From positions 1 to 5,016 of the forward strand of contig WAOZ01000051.1 in NCBI GenBank assembly GCA_015520975.1: 5,016 nt of DNA, given 5' to 3'. Every line of letters starts with the position of its first letter. Within the stretch, counting starts at the first letter, position 1. Below the pieces are notes generated by a model, which had not been told where the DNA came from, made no database searches, and saw nothing but the letters and a program-made list of their open reading frames with translations. This document shows positions 1-4,709 of this stretch, in pieces. This DNA comes from DHVE2 group archaeon. Lineage in GTDB: Archaea > Thermoplasmatota > Thermoplasmata > Thermoplasmatales > Aciduliprofundaceae. The position numbers were made by a program, and so were the translations under genes.

Positions 1-2
1 AT

Positions 3-212
3 TCAGAGGTTATCAAGATGGCGGAAAGGTACGGGCTGAGACCCGTCAAAATTGCCGGCAGCGAGGTGGTGCAGCTCGCAAGTAAAAAGAGCAGCAAATA
101 CATTGACATCGATTGGGACGAATTTTTCAAAATACTCAAAAAGAAGCATCTTGCGGTTTACATCTCAAAAAACGGCTATATGAAAATTATGAGCGACGAT
201 ATTTACGAATGA
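3..212 (+). CDS. Small conserved-looking protein, function unknown, probably 5'-truncated by the window edge
   Basis: The frame is open from the first bases of the window to a TGA at 210-212 and encodes at least 69 residues. The visible part is compact and charged: an amphipathic helix (SEVIKMAERYGLRPVKI), a beta-like stretch (VVQLAS), then IDWDEFFKILKKKHLAVYIS and a short final strand (YMKIMSD). The pattern resembles short archaeal proteins with an 'EVIxxAExYGLRPV...' opening that I have only a vague memory of; I cannot name a family. An ATG at 18-20 is an alternative start, and GAGGT at 6-10 lies 7 nt before it like a Shine-Dalgarno, so the gene could be a complete 64-aa protein. I prefer the open frame because the residues before the ATG continue the same helix. 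No membrane segment or metal motif is seen. It is followed by a 54-nt gap before arfC, so it is probably a separate unit. Confidence 0.6.
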   Translation, partial: SEVIKMAERYGLRPVKIAGSEVVQLASKKSSKYIDIDWDEFFKILKKKHLAVYISKNGYMKIMSDDIYE

Positions 213-216
213 AAAA

Positions 217-237
217 TCCGATGGGTTTTTAATCGGA
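217..237 (+). terminator. Hairpin with T-run after the first gene, candidate terminator
   Basis: A perfect 6-bp inverted repeat (TCCGAT at 217-222, ATCGGA at 232-237) encloses a 9-nt loop containing five T residues (226-230). The T-run just after the stop at 212 fits an archaeal U-tract terminator better than a bacterial hairpin, since the T-run is in the loop. The same TTTTTAAT could instead be read as a box A for arfC, so the assignment is tentative. Confidence 0.3.
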
Positions 238-241
238 ACAA

Positions 242-249
242 ATAAATAT
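242..249 (+). promoter_or_regulatory. Candidate TATA box of the arfC-phosphoesterase unit
   Basis: ATAAATAT at 242-249 is centred about 27 nt before the ATG at 273 and 21 nt before the ATG at 267. In archaea transcription begins about 25 nt after the TATA centre, so this box would give a leaderless transcript starting near 273. A second candidate, TTTTTAAT at 227-234, would start transcripts near 256 with a leader of about 10 nt. Neither can be preferred strongly. Confidence 0.35.
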
Positions 250-266
250 CGAGTTGGTATTGAAGA

Positions 267-941
267 ATGGCTATGATTTCCACAGAAAGACGCCCGAGGG
301 TTATAATAAACGCGGCTATGAGCGTGGACGGGAAAATTGCGCTCGTGGGCGGTAAAAGAATAAAAATCTCAGACGAGGCGGATTTTAGATTCGTGCATAA
401 TCTGCGCAACAGCGTGGATGCTATTCTGGTGGGAATAAACACGATACTCAAAGATGACCCCAAACTCACGGTTAAGGAAAAATTCGTTAAAAACCCGCGC
501 AATCCTGTGCGCGTGGTCCTCGATTCAAAGTTCAGGATACCAGAAAATGCCCGTGTTTTAAATTCCGCTGCACCGACGATAATCGCAACCACCAAAGACG
601 CCCCCGATAGAAAAGTAAGCGCCACGGTCATACGCTGTGGCACTGGACACGTGGATTTGAGATGTTTGCTCGCCAAACTTAAAGAGATGGGCATAAACAC
701 ACTCATGGTTGAGGGGGGTGGCACCGTTATACACTCTTTCTTAAAGGAAGGACTTGTTGATGAACTGCGAATTTTCGTCGGCTCCATCATCATAGGCGGA
801 GGCGCACCAACTCTCGTGGAGGGCGAAGGTGCGAAAGAAGAGCACGAGGTTATAAAACTCAAATTCAAAGGTGCGGAGCCTTTAGGATACGGCGTGGTTC
901 TTCGCTACGGTGTTGAAAATGCACAGGATGATAGTCAATGA
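267..941 (+). CDS. arfC: 2,5-diamino-6-(ribosylamino)pyrimidinone 5'-phosphate reductase (ArfC / RIB7 type)
   Basis: This RibD C-terminal-domain enzyme reduces the ribosyl side chain of 2,5-diamino-6-ribosylamino-4(3H)-pyrimidinone 5'-phosphate to ribityl with NAD(P)H, the step after GTP opening in archaeal and fungal riboflavin synthesis; the product also feeds the deazaflavin F420. The 224 residues match the length of the Methanocaldococcus enzyme MJ0671 as I recall it, and there is no fused deaminase domain. Visible motifs: MSVDGKIA at 18-25, VDAILVGINTILKDDPKLT at 50-68 (dinucleotide/substrate region), RNPVRVVLDSKFRIP at 78-92, VEGGGT at 148-153 followed by LVDEL at 163-167, and IIIGGGAPT at 174-182. 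The start may be ATG 267 or ATG 273; no good Shine-Dalgarno precedes either, and a TATA-like box fits a leaderless start at 273. The 3' end overlaps the phosphoesterase by 23 nt. It is a cytosolic, probably dimeric enzyme (family knowledge). Confidence 0.92.
   Translation: MAMISTERRPRVIINAAMSVDGKIALVGGKRIKISDEADFRFVHNLRNSVDAILVGINTILKDDPKLTVKEKFVKNPRNPVRVVLDSKFRIPENARVLNSAAPTIIATTKDAPDRKVSATVIRCGTGHVDLRCLLAKLKEMGINTLMVEGGGTVIHSFLKEGLVDELRIFVGSIIIGGGAPTLVEGEGAKEEHEVIKLKFKGAEPLGYGVVLRYGVENAQDDSQ
909..912 (+). promoter_or_regulatory. Ribosome binding site (GGTG) choosing the phosphoesterase start
   Basis: GGTG at 909-912 matches part of the archaeal Shine-Dalgarno GGAGGTGAT and lies 6 nt before the ATG at 919. 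It sits inside the end of arfC, which suggests translational coupling. It favours ATG 919 over ATG 928, and over the non-canonical GTG at 910, which would lie inside the site itself. Confidence 0.4.
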
Positions 942-1611
942 GCGGGCCTTTTTCATAGAGGATTTGAAGGCGGTGGTGATTGCAGATATTCATTTAGGCT
1001 ACGAGATGGAGCTGAGAGATGCGGGCATAAATATCCGAAATCAGACACCGCATCTCAAAAACACGCTCAAAAAAATCATCTCTGAGACATATGCGGAACG
1101 CGTCATCATCGTGGGAGATGTGAAGCACAACATAACCGGCCCGACAAAAGCACTTCAGGATTTTTTTGAGAATCTCAATGTAGAAATCATTGCTGTGAAA
1201 GGCAACCATGACGGCAACCTTGAAGAGTTCGTGGATTTCAAAGTTTACCCGCCGGCTGGTATTCGCATCGGAAAATACGGGTTCTTTCATGGCCATTGCT
1301 GGCCAGATGAAAAGGTCATGCGTGCCAAATATGTGTTTATGGGGCACCTTCATCCTGAAATTGCGCTCACAGATAGTATCGGAAAGGTTCACAAATACCC
1401 GTGCCATCTTTTAGGTACGCTCAACGATGCGGGTAAGAAAAAATTCGGCTCAAATCCCAAACTTTTTGTGATTTCTGCATTCAATCCGCTGGTGGGTTCG
1501 GCGCTGGGCACGCCTCTCGGCCCGATTTTCAAAAACGGGCTCGTTGAGGATATGGATATTTATCTTCTTAATGGAGTGTATCTGAAAAAATATTCCATTT
1601 CCACAGATTGA
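919..1611 (+). CDS. ICC-like metallophosphoesterase (calcineurin fold, COG1407-like)
   Basis: All dinuclear-metal motifs of the calcineurin-like phosphoesterase fold are present in order (numbering from ATG 919, 230 aa): D23-x-H25 in ADIHLGYE, D67 in VGDVKHN, N96-H97-D98 in KGNHD, H124-G-H126 in FFHGHCWP, and H143/H145 in MGHLHPE. The 'HLGYE' and 'SAFNPLVG' segments are typical of the archaeal ICC-like group that also includes the bacterial DNA-ligase-associated PdeM proteins. No signal peptide or membrane helix is seen, so it acts in the cytosol. The substrate cannot be read from sequence: archaeal relatives are often discussed as nucleases or phosphodiesterases in DNA repair, but here the gene overlaps arfC by 23 nt, raising the possibility of a phosphatase in riboflavin synthesis (inference). 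Starts at 910 (GTG), 919 and 928 (ATG) are in frame; 919 has the better ribosome site. The 3' end overlaps the convergent amidotransferase gene by 44 nt. Confidence 0.88.
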   Translation: MHRMIVNERAFFIEDLKAVVIADIHLGYEMELRDAGINIRNQTPHLKNTLKKIISETYAERVIIVGDVKHNITGPTKALQDFFENLNVEIIAVKGNHDGNLEEFVDFKVYPPAGIRIGKYGFFHGHCWPDEKVMRAKYVFMGHLHPEIALTDSIGKVHKYPCHLLGTLNDAGKKKFGSNPKLFVISAFNPLVGSALGTPLGPIFKNGLVEDMDIYLLNGVYLKKYSISTD

Positions 1612-2230
1612 GATTCTCGTCTATCACCATACCTGTATGGTTCTCCATTGCCTCCCCGTGTTCCAACTCCGTGGATATCACAATTTTATCGCCCTCTTTT
1701 TTAAAATAAATGGAGTAGTAATCCGCGTTTGCATTCGCGGATCTCACGACAATCAGTTTCGCATCGTAAAGCATCACAAAATTAAGCGCACGATATTCGT
1801 GCGTTTCGGCAAATGTTTTCAGGCGCTTTTTAAACTCATCCAGATCGCTGGAGAGCAGCGTTAAAAACGCAGACTCGCTGTCCGTATCACCCTTCGCAAG
1901 TGGATGCTTTACGATTTTTATTACCCCATTGTGCATGAACCCCGCATCACCGCACACGAACGGATGCGTGTTGCATATCGCCACCTTCGCACCCCGTCCC
2001 TTTTTACGCGCATGTGCCATCAAAATATAAGATCGTGGGAATGTTGCGCTGGAGAGCCACACAGGCACTGTCTCTTTGTGAAGAATATCGCCGTTTTCCG
2101 TTCTTATATATGCGCCCCAGCCATCTTTGTGCGGTGCTCTTTTACCGTATCTCGCCTGATGTTTCAGCATATTTATGTACTCCGCTGTCTCGAATGGCGT
2201 TTTAGAGATGACAGCTACGAATCTGCACAT
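1568..2230 (-). CDS. Stand-alone class II glutamine amidotransferase (Ntn hydrolase)
   Basis: The protein starts Met-Cys; removal of Met would expose Cys2 as the N-terminal nucleophile that hydrolyses glutamine to glutamate and ammonia. Class II landmarks follow in order: HKDGWGAY at 34-41, HARKKGRG at 73-80 (R75 in the position that binds the glutamine carboxylate in the family), NTHPF at 87-91, FMHNGVI at 98-104 (N101-G102, oxyanion hole), and GDTDSESAF from 114 (D117, ammonium/amino group binding). At 220 residues it is only the glutaminase domain, like the YafJ-type family; no synthase or sugar isomerase domain is attached, so the ammonia acceptor is unknown. The Cys at codon 2 fixes the start at 2230, and AAGAGG at 2243-2238 (minus strand) is a Shine-Dalgarno 7 nt upstream. 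It overlaps the end of the RNase PH gene by 16 nt, so the two are co-transcribed and probably translationally coupled. Confidence 0.88.
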   Translation of the reverse strand: MCRFVAVISKTPFETAEYINMLKHQARYGKRAPHKDGWGAYIRTENGDILHKETVPVWLSSATFPRSYILMAHARKKGRGAKVAICNTHPFVCGDAGFMHNGVIKIVKHPLAKGDTDSESAFLTLLSSDLDEFKKRLKTFAETHEYRALNFVMLYDAKLIVVRSANANADYYSIYFKKEGDKIVISTELEHGEAMENHTGMVIDENLNLWKWNIFSDTLH

Positions 2231-2928
2231 GCAAGAGCCTCTTTCTGTTTCTCAATCAGCTCTTTTATGCCTTTTTCAGCCATATCTAGCAACTTATCAA
2301 GCATTTCCCGTGAGAGAGGCGCACGCTCCGAAGTCCCCTGTATCTCAACAATCTCCATATTCTCCGTCATGGCAACATTCAGATCAACATCTGCCTTGGA
2401 ATCTTCCTCATAGCACAGATCCAGAAGTGGTTTGCCATCCACTATGCCTGCGCTTATGGCCGCAACATGGTACTTTATGGGATTCTCAGCCAATTTTCCC
2501 TCTTTCATAAGTTTCTTTATTGCAAGAACGAGTGCGACAAAACCGCCCGTTATGCTTGCGGTTCTCGTTCCACCATCGGCCTGAATCACATCGCAATCTA
2601 TCCAGATTGTTCTCTCACCGAGCTTGTGCATATCAACGGATGCGCGAAGCGACCTTCCAATTATTCTCTCTATCTCTCGCGTTCTACCGTTCACATGACC
2701 TCTATTCCGAAAAATTCTGGTCTCCGAAGAGCCGGGCAGCATAGAATACTCCGCGGTAATCCACCCGGACTTCTCTTCTTTGAGCCAGTCAGGAATCTTT
2801 TCCAGCACCTGTGCAGAACAGAGAACTATGGTTTCGCCCTGCTTTATCAAACAGGAACCATACGGCTTTTTCTGGAAATTGGGAATTATCTCCACGGGTC
2901 TTATTTTATCGTGGGGTCTATCTCTCAT
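2215..2928 (-). CDS. rph: Ribonuclease PH, bacterial-type sequence (phosphorolytic 3'-5' exoribonuclease)
   Basis: RNase PH trims RNA 3' ends with phosphate, releasing nucleoside diphosphates; in bacteria it matures tRNA 3' ends as a hexamer. The 237 residues have the bacterial hallmarks: MRDRPHDKIRPVEI at the N-terminus, SGWITAEYSMLPGSSETR at 54-71, GRTREIERIIGRSLRA at 81-96 (R82 aligns with the phosphate-contacting Arg), DCDVIQADGGTRTASITG at 111-128 (G120-T121-R122 phosphate site), D176 and D182 in EEDSKADVDLNV (catalytic Asp pair), and MTENMEIVEIQGTSE. Archaeal exosome Rrp41 proteins instead carry motifs such as 'RYNMAPFS' and 'QADAGSRTA' and an N-terminal extension with 'LDGRK'; these are absent here. 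The gene is also not next to Rrp4, Rrp42 or SBDS genes as Rrp41 often is. The start at 2928 matches the family N-terminus, and a TATA-like box 26 nt upstream fits a leaderless mRNA. A divergent, specialised Rrp41 is the less likely alternative. Confidence 0.9.
   Translation of the reverse strand: MRDRPHDKIRPVEIIPNFQKKPYGSCLIKQGETIVLCSAQVLEKIPDWLKEEKSGWITAEYSMLPGSSETRIFRNRGHVNGRTREIERIIGRSLRASVDMHKLGERTIWIDCDVIQADGGTRTASITGGFVALVLAIKKLMKEGKLAENPIKYHVAAISAGIVDGKPLLDLCYEEDSKADVDLNVAMTENMEIVEIQGTSERAPLSREMLDKLLDMAEKGIKELIEKQKEALACADS
2238..2243 (-). promoter_or_regulatory. Shine-Dalgarno of the amidotransferase gene
   Basis: AAGAGG on the minus strand, 7 nt before the ATG at 2230-2228, lies inside the 3' end of the RNase PH gene. 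Internal genes of operons in leaderless-prone archaea usually keep such a site, which fits with the first gene of this unit lacking one. Confidence 0.45.
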
Positions 2929-2950
2929 CTATATGGCAACGCAGAAGAGA

Positions 2951-2958
2951 ATTAAAAA
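2951..2958 (-). promoter_or_regulatory. TATA box of the rph-amidotransferase unit (leaderless)
   Basis: On the minus strand AAAAAGTTTTTAATT runs just upstream of rph. The TTTTTAAT core (2958-2951) is centred about 26 nt before the A of the start codon, with a purine-rich BRE-like stretch before it. This places the transcription start at or next to the ATG, and no Shine-Dalgarno is present between the two. Confidence 0.55.
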
Positions 2959-2982
2959 CTTTTTCCACACAACTAAAGAAAG

Positions 2983-2990
2983 TTTAAATA
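2983..2990 (+). promoter_or_regulatory. TATA box of the proline-tailed membrane protein gene
   Basis: GAAAGTTTAAATA ends in a TTTAAATA core at 2983-2990, centred about 27 nt before the ATG at 3014. This is the spacing of a leaderless archaeal transcript and selects ATG 3014 over the in-frame ATGs at 2990 and 3005 and over the longer frame that starts inside the divergent rph gene. Confidence 0.55.
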
Positions 2991-3013
2991 TGTTCAAAAG
3001 AATAATGTATCCA

Positions 3014-3397
3014 ATGGAGAATATGGTGGATGTTGAAGCGCAGATTGATTTCGCAAAAATGCTTGCCGTGGTTAGTGCGGGGCTCAACATGATTTGGGGT
3101 ATGTTTGTATTACCCATAGGTTTTATAGGTTTTGCATTCGCCGCGGTGAGCGTGTTCGTGTTTCTGGGGCTCGATAAGGTGCATCAATATTACAGGGATA
3201 AAAGATACGAAACATCCCGGGATTTTGCGAGATTTTATATGTATCTCGGGCTAATATCCGGGTTCGTTATAACGGGATTCGCCATATACCGCATCTACGC
3301 GCATCTTGATGATATAGTTATGAAAAAATATCTGGTACAGCCGCCGCCTCCGGCGCCAAGATTCGCTCCTCCGCAGTTTCCCCAGAGAAAAGGATAA
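3014..3397 (+). CDS. Small membrane protein with proline-rich C-terminal tail, function unknown
   Basis: I do not recognise this 127-aa protein. After a short acidic N-terminus (MENMVDVEAQID) comes a roughly 40-residue hydrophobic block (about 13-53), enough for two membrane helices in a hairpin, then a charged loop at 54-73 (DKVHQYYRDKRYETSRDFAR), a third helix at about 74-92, and a hydrophilic tail with PPPPAP at 110-115 and further APP and FPQ units to the end (RKG). The basic loop suggests it is cytoplasmic, which would put the N-terminus inside and the proline tail outside, but the charges of the tail make this uncertain. The start was chosen from TATA spacing; 2990, 3005 and 3023 are other in-frame ATGs. 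Only 4 nt separate its stop from that of the convergent gene, which encodes another 3-TM protein with a proline-rich segment; the two may be functionally related (inference). Confidence 0.75.
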   Translation: MENMVDVEAQIDFAKMLAVVSAGLNMIWGMFVLPIGFIGFAFAAVSVFVFLGLDKVHQYYRDKRYETSRDFARFYMYLGLISGFVITGFAIYRIYAHLDDIVMKKYLVQPPPPAPRFAPPQFPQRKG

Positions 3398-3401
3398 AAA
3401 A
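3388..3401 (-). terminator. U-tract terminator candidate after the convergent membrane protein gene
   Basis: Reading the minus strand, the TAA at 3404-3402 is followed directly by six T residues (3401-3396) and, after ATCC, by four more (3391-3388). Tandem T-tracts without a hairpin are a usual form of archaeal terminator. The tract lies partly in the 3' end of the opposite gene. Confidence 0.4.
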
Positions 3402-3863
3402 TTATGTGTATCCGTACGGAGAATAGACATATATTCCAACGCTTATTATCACCAGAATCAGTGTTCCGAACAATCCCAGTGCGAGCATGATTTTGCGTTC
3501 TGAGTCGTTGAGTTCAGCATCAAACAACCCTATGAATCCCATCAGCATAAGCAGAAACGCTCCCCCGTCCATAACGAGCCTGCCGTAAAGATTTCCAGTG
3601 CGCGTTAAATTTTTCCAGGCATTGAGATCTTTTGTATAATCCTGATAATGTTCGTAATCACCCATTTGCGGAGGAGGATACCATGTTACATATGTAACCC
3701 ATATTCCACCTATAAAAAGCAGAATCATCCCTGCAAGCCCCAGCACCATCCATTTCCCCAACCCCATTTTCCGTTTGAAAACTGGTGGTGGTGCAGCCGG
3801 CGCAGGTGCAACCTTTGGTTTTTCAATCACAGTACTGTTAGTAAAATTCGGTTTTCTCTCCAT
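3402..3863 (-). CDS. Membrane protein with proline-rich N-terminal segment, function unknown
   Basis: I do not recognise this 153-aa protein. Residues 1-37 are hydrophilic and contain a Pro/Ala stretch (KPKVAPAPAAPPP at 15-27) followed by a basic cluster FKRK (29-32) that should hold this end in the cytoplasm. Membrane helix 1 spans about 38-61, a tyrosine-rich outer loop follows (YPPPQMGDYEHYQDY from 62, then NLT at 85-87), helix 2 spans about 96-115, a short polar loop ELNDSERK lies at 117-124, and helix 3 spans about 125-147, ending in YSPYGYT. There is no signal peptide cleavage site. A strong Shine-Dalgarno supports the start at 3863. It has its own promoter 96 nt downstream of the preceding minus-strand gene, so it is probably a single-gene unit. 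Its proline-rich, 3-helix plan mirrors that of the convergent neighbour but the two are not obviously homologous. Confidence 0.78.
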   Translation of the reverse strand: MERKPNFTNSTVIEKPKVAPAPAAPPPVFKRKMGLGKWMVLGLAGMILLFIGGIWVTYVTWYPPPQMGDYEHYQDYTKDLNAWKNLTRTGNLYGRLVMDGGAFLLMLMGFIGLFDAELNDSERKIMLALGLFGTLILVIISVGIYVYSPYGYT

Positions 3864-3868
3864 GGTAT

Positions 3869-3874
3869 CCCTCC
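3869..3874 (-). promoter_or_regulatory. Strong Shine-Dalgarno (GGAGGG) of the proline-rich membrane protein
   Basis: GGAGGG on the minus strand lies 5 nt before the ATG at 3863-3861 and fixes that start. It is the strongest ribosome site in the window, and unusual here because the gene heads its own transcript while the neighbouring first genes appear leaderless. Confidence 0.6.
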
Positions 3875-3894
3875 GAAGGTTATTCTTGTGGTGC

Positions 3895-3902
3895 TATTTA
3901 AA
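3895..3902 (-). promoter_or_regulatory. TATA box of the proline-rich membrane protein gene
   Basis: TTTAAATA on the minus strand (3902-3895), preceded by the A-rich stretch GATAAAAATC, predicts a transcription start near 3872-3875. That would leave a leader of only about 10 nt that just includes the GGAGGG ribosome site. Confidence 0.5.
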
Positions 3903-3959
3903 GATTTTTATCCCGTTCAGCCATTTTCTTCCCCGCAACTATTTTTGCGAACATAGATT

Positions 3960-4589
3960 TCACAGCATTATAGGCTCATCATCGCGTCCCTGCAATTTGT
4001 TTATTTCGCGTATCATAATTTCCCCCTCGGGAATCTTCAATTCGTATGCTGCAGATACAAGAAGTCTGAAAAATCGAGTTCCGAGAAAACCTTTGTTAAG
4101 GGCTCTCTGTAAAGCCCCTCGATTTTCGACTATAAAGTTATATACATCTTCCTCTGTGTATTTGAAATCCTCACCCTGCATCAGTTTGTAAAGTATGGTA
4201 GCCATGTTTTTCATACCCTGCGAAGATAGAAGGTACTCGCATATTATATCTCGCCTTTGAAAAATAGAACTCGATGTGGATTTTTTAATTTTATTCGACT
4301 CCTCTTCATCCTTCTTAGCGTTCTCCTCTCTCAGATCACTCAGTTTTTTCTCCAGTTCGCGAATGGTGGTGACAAGGTATCTTTCATAGCTTTCTGGGTA
4401 TTTGGCAGGATTTGCCCTGCATTTTTTTAAAAGCGTTCTGTAATACCTCAAAATGCTTACCAGCTTGTCCTCCTCTTTGTTAAGATTCATCAGATAATCT
4501 TTAAAATCCCTTTTTCCGTAGTTCTCGGGACGCTTTTTTCGTCTGTTATGATGCCTGCGAGAAACACGCTCCTGTTTTTCCTCGATCAT
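3960..4589 (-). CDS. Basic coiled-coil protein of unknown function
   Basis: I cannot assign this 209-aa soluble protein to a family. It has three parts: a strongly basic N-terminus (RRHHNRRKKRPENYGKR at 11-27) that could bind nucleic acid; a long charged helical region at about 36-97 with coiled-coil character (LNKEEDKLVSILRYYRTLL and TIRELEKKLSDLREENAKK), broken near NPAKYPESY at 60-68; and, after a low-complexity linker (KKSTSSS, 102-108), a helical C-terminal domain at about 110-200 with hydrophobic spacing (DIICEYLLSSQGMKNMATIL; EEDVYNFIVENRGALQRALN). No catalytic or metal motif is visible; C57 and C117 are the only cysteines. The start at 4589 is supported by a clear TATA box with leaderless spacing. 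The gene stands alone, 96 nt before the next minus-strand gene, which has its own promoter. A role with DNA, RNA or ribosomes is only a guess from the basic N-terminus. Confidence 0.75.
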   Translation of the reverse strand: MIEEKQERVSRRHHNRRKKRPENYGKRDFKDYLMNLNKEEDKLVSILRYYRTLLKKCRANPAKYPESYERYLVTTIRELEKKLSDLREENAKKDEEESNKIKKSTSSSIFQRRDIICEYLLSSQGMKNMATILYKLMQGEDFKYTEEDVYNFIVENRGALQRALNKGFLGTRFFRLLVSAAYELKIPEGEIMIREINKLQGRDDEPIML

Positions 4590-4610
4590 GATTTTTCTTT
4601 CAGTCGTCCA

Positions 4611-4619
4611 TATATAAAA
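4611..4619 (-). promoter_or_regulatory. TATA box of the basic coiled-coil protein gene (leaderless)
   Basis: The minus strand reads GAAAAGTTTTATATATGG; the TTTTATATA core (4619-4611) is centred about 26 nt before the ATG at 4589. It is the best TATA match in the window. No Shine-Dalgarno lies between it and the start codon, which fits a leaderless mRNA. Confidence 0.65.
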
Positions 4620-4676
4620 CTTTTCACGAAGTTTTTTGAGTTCTATAGGGTTAATATTTGCAGCCCGGTGAAAACA

Positions 4677-4684
4677 TTATTATT
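4677..4684 (+). promoter_or_regulatory. Weak TATA candidate of the carboxypeptidase gene
   Basis: TTATTATT at 4677-4684 is centred about 29 nt before the ATG at 4710. TTAATATT at 4651-4658 is an alternative that would give a leader of some 25-35 nt; GGTGAT at 4706-4711 could then serve as ribosome site for the ATG at 4716. The two choices imply different starts. Confidence 0.3.
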
Positions 4685-4709
4685 CGCAAAGAACATGCCG
4701 TGTGCGGTG

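Noticed and set aside
203..868. Long open frame (221 codons) on the minus strand opposite arfC
   Set aside because: The sense frame has unmistakable ArfC motifs along its whole length; the antisense translation is Ser/Thr-rich low-order sequence with no family resemblance.
2215..2928. Annotation as archaeal exosome subunit Rrp41
   Set aside because: The hallmark motifs are those of bacterial RNase PH, and the exosome gene neighbours (Rrp4, Rrp42, SBDS) are missing. Kept as the less likely alternative.
1904..2955. Several open frames on the plus strand opposite the amidotransferase and RNase PH genes (for example 1904-2413 and 2467-2955)
   Set aside because: Both minus-strand genes have complete catalytic motifs; the opposite frames give Cys/Arg/His-rich products without domains and are shadows.
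2780..3013. Upstream extension of the proline-tailed membrane protein to a start at 2780
   Set aside because: The extension lies within the rph coding region, crosses both promoters and adds sequence with no domain; the TATA box at 2983-2990 points to ATG 3014.
3934..3949. Hairpin CGCAA-6 nt-TTGCG downstream of the basic coiled-coil gene
   Set aside because: The stem is only 5 bp, and on the minus strand it is not followed by a T-tract, so it is not supported as a terminator.
3775..4191. Plus-strand open frame of 138 codons bridging two minus-strand genes
   Set aside because: It covers the Shine-Dalgarno and promoter of one minus gene and the 3' end of another; its product looks like reverse-complement translation of coding DNA.
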